DNA of 64,000 nucleotides, taken from positions 1-64,000 of the forward strand of contig WNNJ02000598.1 of the NCBI GenBank assembly GCA_012934845.2, read 5' to 3'. Of this stretch, positions 32,065 through 43,587 are shown one piece after another; position 1 is the first letter of the stretch; each line of letters begins with the position of its first letter. The stretch comes from Pomphorhynchus laevis. Its lineage: Eukaryota; Acanthocephala; Palaeacanthocephala; Echinorhynchida; Pomphorhynchidae. Under the pieces are notes generated by a model that was given only the letters and a program-made list of their open reading frames with translations, did no database searches and had not been told where the DNA came from. A program made the position numbers and the translations under genes.

Positions 32065-32349
32065 GTCTCCTAGAATGTAGAATTTGTCGACTATAATCTA
32101 AGACTCGCTGATTGTGCAATCAACATAACTGTCGATATTCACGCCATCTCGTAATTTTTATATGTAAAGTTTCTTTAATAAGTATATGAATTAGACAGGT
32201 CGCTTTCCTTCCTGTTGCATTTATAATCTTTTAAATTTACTACTTTTAATACAAAACTGATAATACTAATATTTTACAATTTATTTATAAATAAATTTTA
32301 TTTATTTTAATTTTACTTTTTGTTTGCATTTATGTATTCAAATTTGTAG

Positions 32350-32468
32350 GCCAATAACAGAATTAAGACGCACAATGCCAATGATTATCCGACGAGGCTG
32401 GCAAATAATAGCCAAATTGATTTTGTAGCCGCCTACTTATTTTGCATACATGATTCAAATCAAAATAA
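32350..32468 (+). CDS. SPARC-like exon, first EF-hand (GC donor)
   Basis: Acceptor AATTTGTAG|GCCAATAA, phase 0; 39 codons plus two bases. It encodes DYPTRLANNSQIDFVAAYLF and then CIHDSNQN. The best donor is AA|GCAAGT, a GC-AG intron; joining to 35323 gives the loop DSNQNKIWDDNE, a full 12-residue EF-hand with Asp1, Asn3, Asn5, Asp9 and Glu12. The nearby GT (CAA|GTTACA) would shift the frame. The segment before the loop aligns in plan with the P-x-E-L...W-x-F region of the SPARC EC domain. Confidence 0.75.
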
Positions 32469-33282
32469 GCAAGTTACAACCTATAACTTTATTTTACTTA
32501 TTATTTTAACTCGTTTTAGTTAACTTTGTTTCAGGTGTATTTTAAGTTTACTAAAAGTCGCTACGCGTTCAGCAGTTTTGTAAAATATTATAACATTAAT
32601 ATGTAATAATATTTATTGTTTTGTACAACCTCTGAAGTTGTATCCAAGATGTATTTGTCATAAAGACATTATCTTATTGCATATTAATCATACAAGGAAA
32701 CATTTTTCTCGTAAATTCACATGCAACTCCACTACTGCTCTGTCCTGTTTGTACTTGTCATTGTAAATACACGAAATGCCTATAAAATTAAATTTGAATG
32801 AATGAATTTTAATTGATTATTTTAACACATCGAACTAATTGCATTATGTTTAATAAGCCTAATGCTTTGATATAATTAATAATCGATTAAACACAGTTGT
32901 CAGCTGCTAAAATAACTAATTACAATTGTACCTTACGAACGACATGGTTTATTTTAAATCTCTATTTTCCTCTGTTTAAGACCATCGGTATATCGATATT
33001 ATGCTTATATAGTTCTCAATGAATTGGACTAAGCATGGCTTTGCGATACCAATCAATTGCTACTTTTATTGTTGAATGAGAAGCATTAATTGCTCTCCTT
33101 TGCTTGTATTTTATCAACCATGTCTCTTATCTGTAGCTTACAAAGTTTAAACAACTTTACTATAAAACAAAGTTCTTTTGATTCAAACACCCTGTTATCG
33201 GAAACTTAACGAAAAGAAATTATTCTGTTATCAAATGTGTATTTAAATGCTTATCTTTATTTCACCTTATTAATACGCAAAC

Positions 33283-33515
33283 TAATCAGATACCCGTGTC
33301 TACGTATTTTAAAATATACATAAAGATAAATAATTATAAATAATAAAAAATTATAAGATTTTATATAATTTATATCAAGTAAATATTTAAAATTTAAATT
33401 TAAAATAAAAGTCAATGTTTATAAATTGACTAATAAATAACAGACGTTGTATCAAAATAAGGATTAGATCATCAGAAGAAACTGCTATACTCTCAGGTTT
33501 AGACTTTTATTCCTC
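33283..33515 (+). repeat. Dispersed noncoding repeat, copy 1
   Basis: Similar over about 230 bases to 46383-46608 in the same orientation: both start near CAGATAC(C/T)(C/T)GTGTCTACGTATTT, continue through AATAAATAACAGACG, and end TCAGGTTT-AG-CTTTATT. AT-rich, no frame. Confidence 0.7.
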
Positions 33516-34372
33516 GACCCTGCATAGCAGCGGGGCCAATGCATGCTAATTACGTATTTCCTCTGATGAAATTTGATTATCTCGTGTATCTTATTCTAAT
33601 TCAAAGTATATTGTTTATTATCCATTCATAAAAAATTTTCGCTTAATTGTTCAAATTTATTTTTAATTATATTTTTCGTTGATTTATATATTGTAAATTT
33701 AATATTTAAATAATATTTTGTCGCTGTATAATTTTATATTATAAGAAACAGAAGAATTCTTCAAACTTGCTTGAAAATTAACAGAAAAATAATAATGCCG
33801 TATAGATAATACATAGTTTCAGTATTTCTTAAATAGCTTTATGGTACATAGTAAATATAGTTTTATATTGCATATTTCTAATACATAGTTTCAGTATTTA
33901 AGTATTTTTAAAGTATTTATTAAACTTTATTTACTACAACAACTTATATTAGTGCATTGAGATAGTTGCCAAAAATATATTATATCAGCTGTGAAAGGAG
34001 CTGATAAGAATATATGAGCTGCGATGGACGTCTAGGAATATATCAATGAAACTTAAAGTTAGAAAATTCCCTTTGGAGTAGCACTTTTTATCACATTATA
34101 AACCAAAATCTGATTTAACTCAACTTTAAATGAAAAGATTTGAGTGAGTGAAAAGAATTTTGTTTTACAGTAAATTTGATTTTTTAAGTCTTTTGAAAAA
34201 TACCTAACATTTCAAAAAGATTATTGTATATTTTTGTCGTCATATTTTTGTCGATAGCCCGAATGTTTCTTTAGCAATGTTTTTATGCTAAAGAAAACCC
34301 ATTATGGAAGAAAAAAGTTTATTTCTTCTTTGTGGAAATGATCATTGCGAAGTAATATGAACATACATTAAT

Positions 34373-34405
34373 CGTCAAATTGTCATTTCATATGACAATT
34401 TGACG
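34373..34405. repeat. Palindrome with 14-bp arms
   Basis: CGTCAAATTGTCAT and its exact complement with a five-base loop; a third ATTTTCGTCAAATTGT follows near 34415. Confidence 0.9.
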
Positions 34406-34709
34406 AATATTTTAATTTTCGTCAAATTGTAAAATTTTAATTTTCTGAAGATTATTTTAGAAAATTTTAATTTTCTGAAGATGCTAGTAGTTACTAGCTA
34501 AATATCAAAATGATTTTTGTTGTCGTTCAACTATACCTGATTGTTTTCATGGATATTTAAAAATTTAAAATACAGATCAAGATGGATATATTTATAATAT
34601 TGTTAATAATAAAGCCGTTAGAAACAATGTAATAAAAACAAATTAGAGACTAAAACAACAATGTCAAAAAAAAGTTAACCTCTTCGTATAATGTCCATAA
34701 TCGATAGCC

Positions 34710-34999
34710 TTAGACTTCCTCCTCTTCGTTATCACTACTTTCAGATAGCGCCTGATCATCTAGAATATCTGAATCAACCGATCCACTGACAACTAGCCGG
34801 CCTTTTTCCGGTATCATCTGTTTGTTTATAGTGGGCGTGATTATTTGATCTGTTTCACAAAAGTCAGTTAATAATTCTGTTTCATAATTAAAACTTCCGT
34901 CCGATTCATGATTATCACTATTTGCGTTCGATAAACTGTCAGTTAATTCAGAATCAGATAATGTATGTACGTCCCATACATTATCTGGGTACTTATTAG
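34710..34999 (-). CDS. Acidic C-terminal exon of an unidentified gene
   Basis: Open for 290 bases on the - strand from a possible acceptor TACCCAG|CTAATAAG to TAA. It encodes a polar acidic tail: YPDNVWDVHTLSDSELTDSL..., MIPEKGRLVVSGSVDSDILD and SESSDNEEEEV at the end. Composition and length argue for real coding in this AT-rich setting. It lies antisense in a SPARC-like intron. The preceding exons and function are unknown. The hairpin at 34999-35033 sits right at its upstream edge. Confidence 0.35.
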
Positions 35000-35033
35000 C
35001 TGGGTACGGCTAATGTATAAAGCCGTACCCAGC
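34999..35033. repeat. Perfect hairpin, 13-bp arms
   Basis: GCTGGGTACGGCT, a nine-base loop and the exact complement. It is less AT-rich than its flanks, at the edge of the exon above. Confidence 0.9.
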
Positions 35034-35322
35034 AAATAAAATGTGGAATATTTTCTTTCAATATTTCACCTCCACTTCGGCATCATTTTAAAGAATTTAA
35101 AAAATGATGTAGAATTCGATAAAATCGTATTTTTCCAGATTTTTGAAAATGATATCAACGTGGTGTCGAAATATCGAAAGATAATATTTTAATTTAATTT
35201 GTGGGAATGACTCTAATATTGAAAATATATGACAAGTGTATTTGATCTAATTTTATTAGGAAGTCAAAAACAAAAATTATAGCTTTTATTATCTAAATGA
35301 ATATATATATGTTTGCTCTTAG

Positions 35323-35465
35323 AATTTGGGATGATAATGAAATTAAATATATCGTCGCTACATTTAAATTCGTTGAACCTTGCTTTGTAAGGTTCGTGCA
35401 GTATTGTGATAAAAATGATGACAACTTAATTTCAGTTGATGAATGGGCGCAATGCTTGAAAATAG
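35323..35465 (+). CDS. SPARC-like exon, second EF-hand
   Basis: Acceptor TTGCTCTTAG|AATTTGGG to donor AAATAG|GTTTGT; the leading A completes a Lys codon with the previous exon, and the exon leaves in phase 1. It encodes IWDDNEIKYIVATFKFVEPC and then FVRFVQYCDKNDDNLISVDE, WAQCL. DKNDDNLISVDE is a canonical EF-hand loop. The flanking cysteines (PC...YC...QC) match the disulphide that braces the second EF-hand in SPARC. The spacing from the first EF-hand Glu to the first Cys equals that of SPARC. Confidence 0.88.
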
Positions 35466-36385
35466 GTTTGTTCAATCAGCTTTTTCTGTTGAATATTGTT
35501 TTAATTATGAGTCACTGCTTAATATAAAATTTTGGTTTCTATGTAAGCTACTATAATTCATGAGTCATGTACAAAAACATAACTGCAATGCACTTGCTCA
35601 TACTTTACAAGTTGTATGAACAAAACAATTAAGTTATTTTCATAATTGTAAAATTACCTTTTGTATGTTATAAAATTATTTATGCAAATTAAAATTGATT
35701 ATTATTTGATTATATGCAATAAATTAAAACCAAATTTGAAAAATACTATAAAATAATGAATTCCTTATTTAATATCCTTCTATGTTTCATTAATTTACAA
35801 TGATACTCTTAAATTATTAACAAAACCGTTTTATATTTTTATATAAATCAAAACAAGCATATATGGAATTTTTTAAAGCGTAATATTCCTGTTCACAAAA
35901 TACGATAGAATTTTTGAAAGATAACAATCTTGATTTTTGAAAATAATCCTTAATTGCAATGCTTATGTTCAGAATTTTCAAAAGAGAAATACAGGGTATT
36001 CAAAAATCTATTATAATCTTGTTTTGCTTCTGCATAAAATGATTGAATGATATTCGTTAATAATTTAAGTTTTTTATTTAATATTAATTTACTACCATTG
36101 ACGAAAAGCGCTCAAATTTTCAAAATAAAAATTAATATGATAATATATACCAATTCTGTACTATTACCTTCAATTTTTATGAAGCTACAAAATTGTATTT
36201 TGGGATAGCAATAGCCTATTTAAAAACTAAAATGAATGTTACTTTTCTTTATATGGAAAGATGGGTCTGTTTATATAGACAAGGCTGTATTAGCTGTCAT
36301 AAAGCTGGTACGGCACATAAAACAAATTATTAAGCAATAAGTGTTTAAGCTCATAGATATCAAGTCATGTTGCACATGTATATAT
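35466..36385 (+). other. AT-rich sequence, nothing assigned
   Basis: Presumably intron after the second EF-hand exon. The last SPARC-like exon was not identified. Confidence 0.4.
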
Positions 36386-36832
36386 AATAGTAGTGCACGG
36401 ATGTGCTGAGTAGACAGCGGCCAGGGTTTCTTTCGAAATACGGCATTTATACTACATGGTGTTGCTTGTTAGACTGAACTTCGATTCACGATTTTCAGTC
36501 ACCATGTCAATTCTAGACGACCAATGAGTACCCGGCAACACTCATCAGTAGAATGAAGTACTCACTGGCCGTTTCGGTTGCCTGTGTGACATTGTGAATA
36601 AAGGCGTTTCCGACACTTTGCTTAATTGACTGAGGCTTACGCTCTTAACCAAATCGATTTGCTGTGCGGACCATCCTTAAACATTAGGCAGAGGTTGTTG
36701 CTGAATTGTCGCTGCACTCGTTGGATTATTAATGGATACGGCAGGTATAATAGTAGTGCACGGATGTGCTGAGTAAACAACGGTCCAGGATTTCTTACGA
36801 AATACCGAATTTATACTAAATGGTGTTGCTTG
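36386..36832 (-). repeat. R380 copy, about 1.2 units
   Basis: GTAGTGCACGGATGTGCTG begins near 36389 and again near 36752. On the - strand GGCAACCGAAACGGCCA pairs with TGGTCGTCTAGAA through a G-U wobble where other copies have a Watson-Crick pair. A short deletion removes part of the AC helix near 36520. Confidence 0.85.
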
Positions 36833-36837
36833 TATAT

Positions 36838-37062
36838 ATATGATTCTTTGATAATAAACCGGCATAGTAGTAAACGTTTGGACGAATACCATCTAATTTA
36901 TTGTAATAGCTTTCGGATAAGGCATTTTTTAATTACAGATCTATCAAGTGATATATTTGTAATTAAAAAAGGTATTAACCGAAAACTCTTATAATAAATT
37001 AGATCGTATTCGTCCATACTTTTACTACTATGTTGGTTCATTACAAAAGAATCACATATAGT
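36838..37062. repeat. Foldback element, arms of about 95 bp
   Basis: TGATTCTTTGATAATAAACC at the left edge mirrors the right edge near 37040-37060. The arms also share GACGAATAC/GTATTCGTC and TTTAATTACA/TGTAATTAAA. About 20 bases separate them. No coding. Confidence 0.8.
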
Positions 37063-37129
37063 AAGAATCCTCTACTAGATCCCGGCAACAATCGGTTCAA
37101 TTCAAATATAAATTATACATAAAGGTAAT

Positions 37130-37545
37130 ACCAGTACGCGAAAGTAATTAGTTACTTTTATATTTTTACGTTTCACCCACTGATGGGCTTCTTCAGAATA
37201 TCTAAACACACAAAAGTTACCGTCTGTAATGTCAAAAATTAATTATACACAAATTAAAAAAAATAATCTGATAGCGATTATTAATGCGTAGAGTTTAGTC
37301 ACTATCTATCTACCGTTAGACGTGCTAGTCATTATTTGCGTTAGGTTCTGTATCTGAGTGACACCTACTGATCCATCGTACTCAATGCATTTTCTTAATT
37401 TTTCGTCTTCACACACTTCTAAAATTTGAGAGCGAAAGCTGTTCGACACCTTCTGAGAGAGTGTGTAAATCAGCGCCGTCTTCTCTTAATCGAATCTTGA
37501 TGTGGTGTCTTCGTTTGGTAAGTATATCCCTCAGCGCATGTTTGC
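37130..37545 (-). mobile_element. PLE fragment, 3' part (third PLE, piece 1)
   Basis: Fossil: a hammerhead core at 37170-37196, then worn endonuclease-region sequence (RDILTKRRHHIKIRL and similar) up to the 5' edge of LINE L4. Further pieces of a PLE in the same orientation lie at 41352-41921 and 43588-43970, on the far sides of L4 and L5. Confidence 0.6.
37170..37196 (-). ncRNA. Hammerhead core at PLE 3' end
   Basis: CUGAAGA, stem II CCCA/UGGG, GAAACGUA. A substrate-side stem I is only partly complementary. Confidence 0.65.
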
Positions 37546-37615
37546 TCTCAAAAAGTGTAAGTCAAAGAGATCAAACAAATCACAGTTTTCCACAAGAAAC
37601 GTTACAACGAACTAT

Positions 37616-38705
37616 ATGACGACGATTCCTATCGATCTTCTTGCAATTCCTGGAGACAAGGTAAGTAACGCTTGTGTTCATAATTTTGAAGACGTGGGGG
37701 AGCTTCCTCCCATTAAAAAGCTAGTCTATCTAATCAATATAACACCAAAAACACCGATTGCGAAAAACATTTTTTAACGAATTTTTAAGAATATTTATAT
37801 GCAAATTCCCAGGAAGATTTATACACAAATCAGTTCGCATAATCAATAACACTTACAGAATATACTTTGTCTCATCCGATTTAGCAATTTCATATGCTAA
37901 GTTCTTTAATGATAATTTTTCGCATATATGAACATTAGCTTTCAAGCCAATAATGGCTTCTGTAAAAATCACAAACAATATTCTGGATCTAGAAAAAAGA
38001 GACATTGAAGCTATCGAAAAACTTTATCATTTACAAGATGTGCGTTTCATAAAAAAGGACGACTCCACACTACCGATTGCTTTCGCCAACACCGATGAAG
38101 AAAATGCCAATATCCGCCAATGCTGCATGTAATCCCTTTACGTGGTGTAATTTAAATTTCACACAAGTTAGCACTGACAATCTCACATTCCCTCACTGCA
38201 ACATACACCACTGCTGGGAGCATTGAAGTTCTCATTGCAGTAGGAGAACTTGTAGAATTTGTGAATCTGATGACAAAGACCACAACTCGGAGTATAAACT
38301 TGCTCCTAAATGTTCAAACTGTGGCCTGCAGCACCCTGCCTGATCAAGGAGATGCTTAGTCTTTAAGGATAGGTCAATAGACATTTAATCACTAAGAAAA
38401 ATGTGAATAATCTCTCCAGCAAGTTTAATCAGATATGTGGCTCGTCTGGTCCAAGCTCGGACGAATTACTTAATATCCACAAAGCAATGCGGCAGGAGAC
38501 TAGTAAGACTATGGAAACACAAATTACTAAATTCGTTAATACCTTTTTCAAAACACCTACAACCTTTACTCCTGAACTCATAATCTCTAATAAGAGAGCT
38601 ACATCCAATACAACGAAGTTAGCGCTCAAGAAGATATCGACTTATATTTCCAGAACACAAAACCTTACGTCGATTAAGCTTGCAAAGCAAGATAATTTTA
38701 ACTGA
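37616..38705 (+). pseudogene. L4 ORF1, broken
   Basis: The N-terminal part MTTIPIDLLAIPGDKVSN... with ELPPIKKLVYLINITPKTP is open to 37777. The middle and zinc-knuckle region (about 37780-38390, HCNIHHCWEH-like) has several frame breaks. The C-terminal 100 codons (38403-38705) are open and polar. It is more divergent from L2 and L3 than they are from each other. Confidence 0.65.
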
Positions 38706-38852
38706 AAATTGACAGGGGTCTCTACCTTGGGAAATGAAGATATCGTCCGTAGTCAAGTGTCTCCAACTTGTCGGGCTGGGTGTGAGAAGGGCAACCTTCT
38801 CACGTCCGATTACGACTAGGAGGATGCATCCCATTCCAGCTAAATAAACACA

Positions 38853-41230
38853 ATGTCAAGTAATCAAGAGCCTTTTTCACTGAATATCATCCTAAAGTGG
38901 AATTCGGGAGCTGCTTCTGCCCTTAGACTTCTATCCGATAGAGATGCAGATGTCATAGTTCTTCAGGAGAGGCGGTCTATCCGTATCCCCCAGGACATTA
39001 CTCGATTCATCCCTAAGCACATTTATTCCTACTATACTCCGTATGTAACCCCTCCTCACTCCTCTTCATCTCAAGGTCTTCTTAACTTAGTTAAATGCTC
39101 GCTAAAATCATCCCTCCTGCTAAACTACTCTTGTTCAGCCGTTCTTGTTTAGTTATATCACTTTAAGAACGGGAAACTTATCAGTATAGCCAATATCTAA
39201 ACAAGGGCAAGGGAAATTCACAAGAACCGTGAGCTCCTGGACCGTGTTTAAGGTAGTGGCTATGACATGTTACTTGGTAACTTCAACGACAGAACTGGTC
39301 ATTGGATTAATGTAGCACTCCACGAAGCCAGTAACGACTACCATATTCATAAACCACCGTCCTCACCTTTCATTGCTCAACAACCAATTCTCTCCTCGAC
39401 ATATTACTGCTTCATAAGATGTGGTTGTTGAAACCCATATGTACTGAGCAGTCGAGCCAAAAACAGACCACCTTTCATGACCAAATTCGTTGGCGGATGG
39501 AAGAAGATACGTTGCTTAGAAGGAGGTTTCACTTTGATCCAATCAGAGTTGCTTTTTTCAGGCAGCTATACCACGTTTCTTTTAACTACCTATAAAGGTC
39601 ATATATACAATCACACTCCAATAAAACTCACGGTACTAGTTAAAATGCAACATCTCCCTAATCTCTCTGTTTCCGCCAGACAGGTCTTCTCGAATGAATA
39701 TTGGATCACTAGATACAGGTTCCAGTTAAGTAGGGATAAGGTAAGCATTTATTGCCTTAACCCTTCTCAGTCTTATTTTTGGAAAATATTTAAAAGGGAG
39801 AAGTTTGTCTGCTGGAAAGAGAGAGCATTGGGTTGGATCGGTAGCGTAGGCCTCGACAAAGTTTTGGAGGAGTCACTATCCCTACATAATTATGGATTCA
39901 CTCTATCTCCTCAACCAATCCCGCTTTGGGGCGACTTCAGGAACAGGGACTTATCTGTCACAGATATCCTAAACTCCTGGGGGCCACTTCCAGGCACCTC
40001 AAATACCACACGCCACTCCCCACTCTGATCTGTCAGCTATTGACAGACAGTCAGAGAAAGGAGGTTGATATCACTATGCTACAAGCCTCCTTTTTCGATG
40101 TTGCTGGCATTAATATCAGCCGTCGTGTCTTTAGGCCAAAAAAATCAATTACATGTCCTAACGATCTGCGGCTATCTCGATTCAAAACTCCCACATCTCC
40201 ATTTATGAAAAAGCGCTTGCGCGTAAAATTCGCGACCATCTATATAGGCGAAATTTAATCTCACATGGTTTTCATGGGTACGTAAACGATCGCTCGGTCC
40301 ATCAGCAATAGGTGAAGTACAGCAGTTTTGTCAAGACCACAGTCATCAGCTTGTTGTGGCTGTTTTACTTGACTATTCTGCTGCATTTAGCCGCATTTCC
40401 ATTCCTTTTGTTATCTCTTCTCTCAGTCCCTTTGAGTTACCTGCGAGAATTGTTAACAGGGTGGAAATATTGTTATATACGAAGCGAGTTTTCTATGAAG
40501 ACGACCCTGATGCACGTCGGTTCTACTTTATTACAGGTGTGCGTCAAGGTTCCCCACTTTCTCCTATCTTGTATCTTGCTGCCTCTATTGAACTTTACAA
40601 AAACTTTAAACGCGACCAACATCTAGTGTTATACGCTGATGATACCACAACCCTGTTCTCTGGACGCAGGTGCAAAGATGTAATCTCTGACATCAGCCGT
40701 TTCTTTTTAAGATTAAAAGATCAGTTTCCCTTATCCAATCTTATTTTAAACTCCTACAAATCGCAGGTGGTTGTATTTCATGGCGCTCCTGCGACAAAGA
40801 AAAAAATAAAGAGACTAGCACTCTCAGCTCTTTCTTCCATATTGACTAGTCAACCACTCCCTACCTTCACAAGTCGAGTAAAATACGTGGGGTTCATAAT
40901 TACGGTGAACTGGTCAACGAAAGCTGACCTGGATAGACTCAAACGTATTCTGAATAGAGCTAGGTTGGCCCTGAAACGGGCTCAGCATCTGTCATTGAGT
41001 GGATAAGCACAAGTGCGCCTCTGGGGTATTTAAGCTACCTCGGGATTAGTCTTCTTTTCAAGAGGACGTCCCCCAGAGCAAAGACTAAGATTTCTCAAGC
41101 TCCTCATCTCGCGATTACCGAGCATAGTCCGCCTTGATTGAACTCTTCAGGGGGGTTAGATACCCTGTTTGATTCAGTTGGAGAGCGGTGTGTTGGATTA
41201 GCTGGAAGGCTCAGATCTCGCTGGACCTGA
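38853..41230 (+). pseudogene. L4 ORF2: endonuclease-RT, broken
   Basis: Starts MSSNQEPFSLNI with an extra codon or two before KWNSG, where L3 has QWNSG. The endonuclease frame breaks near 39150. The linker is open at 39477-40028 and the RT at 40356-41006, with LLDYSAAFSRIS, GVRQGSPLSPILY and YADDTTTLFSG. The C-terminal part has a stop near 41005 and further damage. Confidence 0.75.
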
Positions 41231-41351
41231 GGCCATGACAAGAGCGTGAAGACTAAACATTTTGTTTTTCGTTATCGATCTTTAACTGTTGTTTTATAAC
41301 TGTCTTTTTTAGTATTTTTAGTGATTGCTAAGTTTTATTTAAGAAAATCCT

Positions 41352-41921
41352 TATTATTACAAAACACAGATTTGCGTATTTTATCAATAACATCAAATCG
41401 GTATCTATTTTTCACATATCGAGATGCAACTTTATTTACGTCAGATAATCGATCAGGTACATTATTACAGTGTGTCAAGCAACGCTAAAATTGCGATCTC
41501 AATCCACTAATATTGTACGATGTCGAGGTTGCAGATGTCTAATATCGATCAGTGTACACATCAAGAAAATGAAAACAGTCATTTTCCTCCACTTCAATCT
41601 CTTACTGGATGGACGGATCCTTCTTGTTGAGCTATAACAAAATTCACCAGCACATATTGTTGGATTTGGAGCAATGAAGAAAACATCATCAACATAACGT
41701 CTTCACATATAAGTCGGATATCTCTGCTATGTGGTCCTCCCCCCCATTTTCTCATGTAAATATCTGTTAAAGTTGTATTGAAAGGGCTGCCATAGCAACA
41801 CCTTCTACCTTTTCAAATAATTTGTCCTTAAATAAAAAATATGTGACTCTGAGGTACAAATGCATAAAAGAGTCTGCCACTGCATCACACTTAACTTCTA
41901 TATTTTGCAATTACTAGCAAG
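41352..41921 (-). mobile_element. PLE fragment, RT middle (third PLE, piece 2)
   Basis: Fossil RT sequence on the - strand with a recognisable RRYVDDVFFIAPNP box near 41670-41700 and, before it, MAAPFNTTLTDIYM-like sequence. It is heavily worn. It lies between L4 and L5 and directly precedes the L5 target duplication. Confidence 0.65.
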
Positions 41922-41933
41922 AGATTCAGCATC
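41922..41933. repeat. Target-site duplication of L5
   Basis: AGATTCAGCATC here is repeated exactly at 43576-43587. Confidence 0.9.
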
Positions 41934-43575
41934 AAATAAATAAATAATGATTTTATTAAATCACAAGACATAAATGAAAAAAGATATAACAGACAGTTTA
42001 AAGTGTCACTAAAACAGAACAACTCATTAAATTCTTTCTTGAGTCTTCCCTTTCTTCATGGCCTCAAATCCAGGGGGATCTGAGCCCCCAAACCGATCCA
42101 ACACGCCGCCTTCCCAATGAACCACCCGGGGTCTTTCACCCCATCCCCCGAAGAATCCAATCGGTGCGGACTATGCTGGGTAAACGAGAGACGAGGAGCT
42201 TAAGAAACCTTAGCCTTTGCTCTGGGGGACGTGCTCTCGAAAAGAAGACTAATCCCGAGATAGCCCAGGTGCCCCAGAGGCGCACCTGGGTTTTCCCTTT
42301 CAACGACAGATGCTAAGCCCGTTTCAGGGCTCACCTAGCTTTCTTCACTATACGTTTAAGTCTATCCAGGTCGGCTTTTGCCGACCAGTTCACCGTAACG
42401 GTGAACCCCAGGTATTTTACTCGACTTGTGAAGGTAGGAAGTGGTTCAGTGGGAAATATGGAGGAGAGCGCAGAGAGTGCTAATCTCTTAAGTTTTTGCT
42501 TTGTTGCAGGGGTACCATGAAACACAACCACCTGCGATTTCGCGGAGTTTAAAATAAGATTGGATGGTGGAAGCTGGTCTTTTAATCTTAAAAAACGGCT
42601 GATGTCAGAAACTACGTATTTGCACCTGTGTCCAGAGAACAGGGCTGTGGTGTCATCAGCGTACACCACTAGACGTTGTTCGCGTTTAAATATTTTGAAT
42701 AGGTTAATGGAGGCAACAAGATACAAGATAGGAGAAAGTGGGGAACCTTGAGCCACAACCGTAATAAGGTAGAACTTACGCGTATTAGGGTCATCTTCAT
42801 AGTAAAATCGCACGGTGTACAGCAGAATCTCTACCCTGTTCACAATTCTCGCAGGCAACCCGAATTACCTGAGAGAAGAGATCACAAAGGAAATTGAGAT
42901 GCGGTCAAATGCAGCAGAAAAGTCAAAGAAAACAGCCACAACTAAACGATGGCTATTCTCCCGACAAAACTGTTTCACTTCACCTACTCCTGAATGGACC
43001 GAGCGACCTTGACGAACCCATGAAAACCTGGAGGGATCAAATTACGCCTACTTAGATGGTCGCGGATTTTACGCGCAAGCGATTTTTCGTAAATCGATAA
43101 GTGGGCATTTTAAATCGAAATAGGTCGCAAATCTTTAGGGCATGATACAGGATTTTTCTTAGGTATAAAAACTCGCTTACTAATATTGATGCCCGCTACA
43201 TCGAATGGGGAGGCTAAAAGCATTATGACGGCCACCTCTCTTCTCTGATCAGCTGTCAAAAGCTGGCAGACCCGAGAAGAAAGTGGAGCGACGGATTTAG
43301 AGGTGCCCGGTAGTGGACCCCAGGAGTTAAGGATATCCGTAACAGATAGATCCCTAGTCCTGAAGTTACACCAGGGCGGAATTGGTTGAGGTGATTGAGT
43401 GGCTCCATAGTTGTGTAGGGCTAGTGACTCCTCCAAAACTTTATCAAGGCTTACATTTCCTATCCAACCTAATGCTCTATCCTTCCAGTAAACAAACTTC
43501 TCCTTAATGAAAATCTTCCAAAATAAAGTCTGAGAAGTATTAAGACGAGCAATACTCGTCCTATCCGTACTCCGC
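41934..43575 (-). mobile_element. LINE copy L5, 5' truncated
   Basis: 1.64 kb of LINE 3' end in - orientation, flanked by a perfect 12-bp direct repeat. It ends in an AT-rich tail read on the - strand as ATTATTTATTTATTT. 5' truncation with a target duplication is the classic outcome of incomplete target-primed reverse transcription. It splits a PLE reverse transcriptase. Confidence 0.92.
42090..43575 (-). pseudogene. L5 ORF2 C-terminal half
   Basis: The linker is open at 43110-43586 (in the first codons the frame reads through the junction). RT sequence follows near 42870-43030 and then 42331-42858 with AQGSPLSPILYL and YADDTTALFSG. The C-terminal part reaches about 42090. A few frameshifts are present. 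It lacks the endonuclease entirely because of truncation. Confidence 0.8.
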
Positions 43576-43587
43576 AGATTCAGCATC

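Larger units (their letters stand above)
32469..34709 (+). other. AT-rich intron with a dispersed repeat and a palindrome
   Basis: Contains the dispersed repeat at 33283-33515 and the palindrome at 34373-34405. No other coding was recognised. Confidence 0.4.
3078..35465 (+). other. SPARC/osteonectin-like gene (partial, 6-7 exons seen)
   Basis: SPARC (BM-40) is a secreted collagen- and calcium-binding matricellular protein. Exons seen in order: signal peptide (3078-3164), Ser/Thr-rich acidic region (3247-3688), two exons making a Kazal/follistatin-like domain (14476-14564, 16481-16619), a tentative helical exon (31950-32064), first EF-hand (32350-32468) and second EF-hand (35323-35465). Phases match at 3164/3247, 3688/14476, 14564/16481 and 32468/35323. 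At least one exon between 16619 and 31950 and the 3' end after 35465 are not found. The EGF-like half of the vertebrate follistatin domain is not seen. Introns of 10-15 kb hold most of the window's mobile elements. SMOC-like alternatives are less likely because no thyroglobulin repeat is seen. Confidence 0.75.
37546..41351 (+). mobile_element. LINE copy L4, full length, broken
   Basis: Same family as L1-L3. The 5' edge is approximate (about 37540-37600). ORF1 runs from about 37616 to 38705, ORF2 from 38853 to about 41230, and the 3' end is TTAAGAAAATCCTTATTATTA. A clear target duplication was not found. Inserted in a PLE of opposite orientation. Confidence 0.85.
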
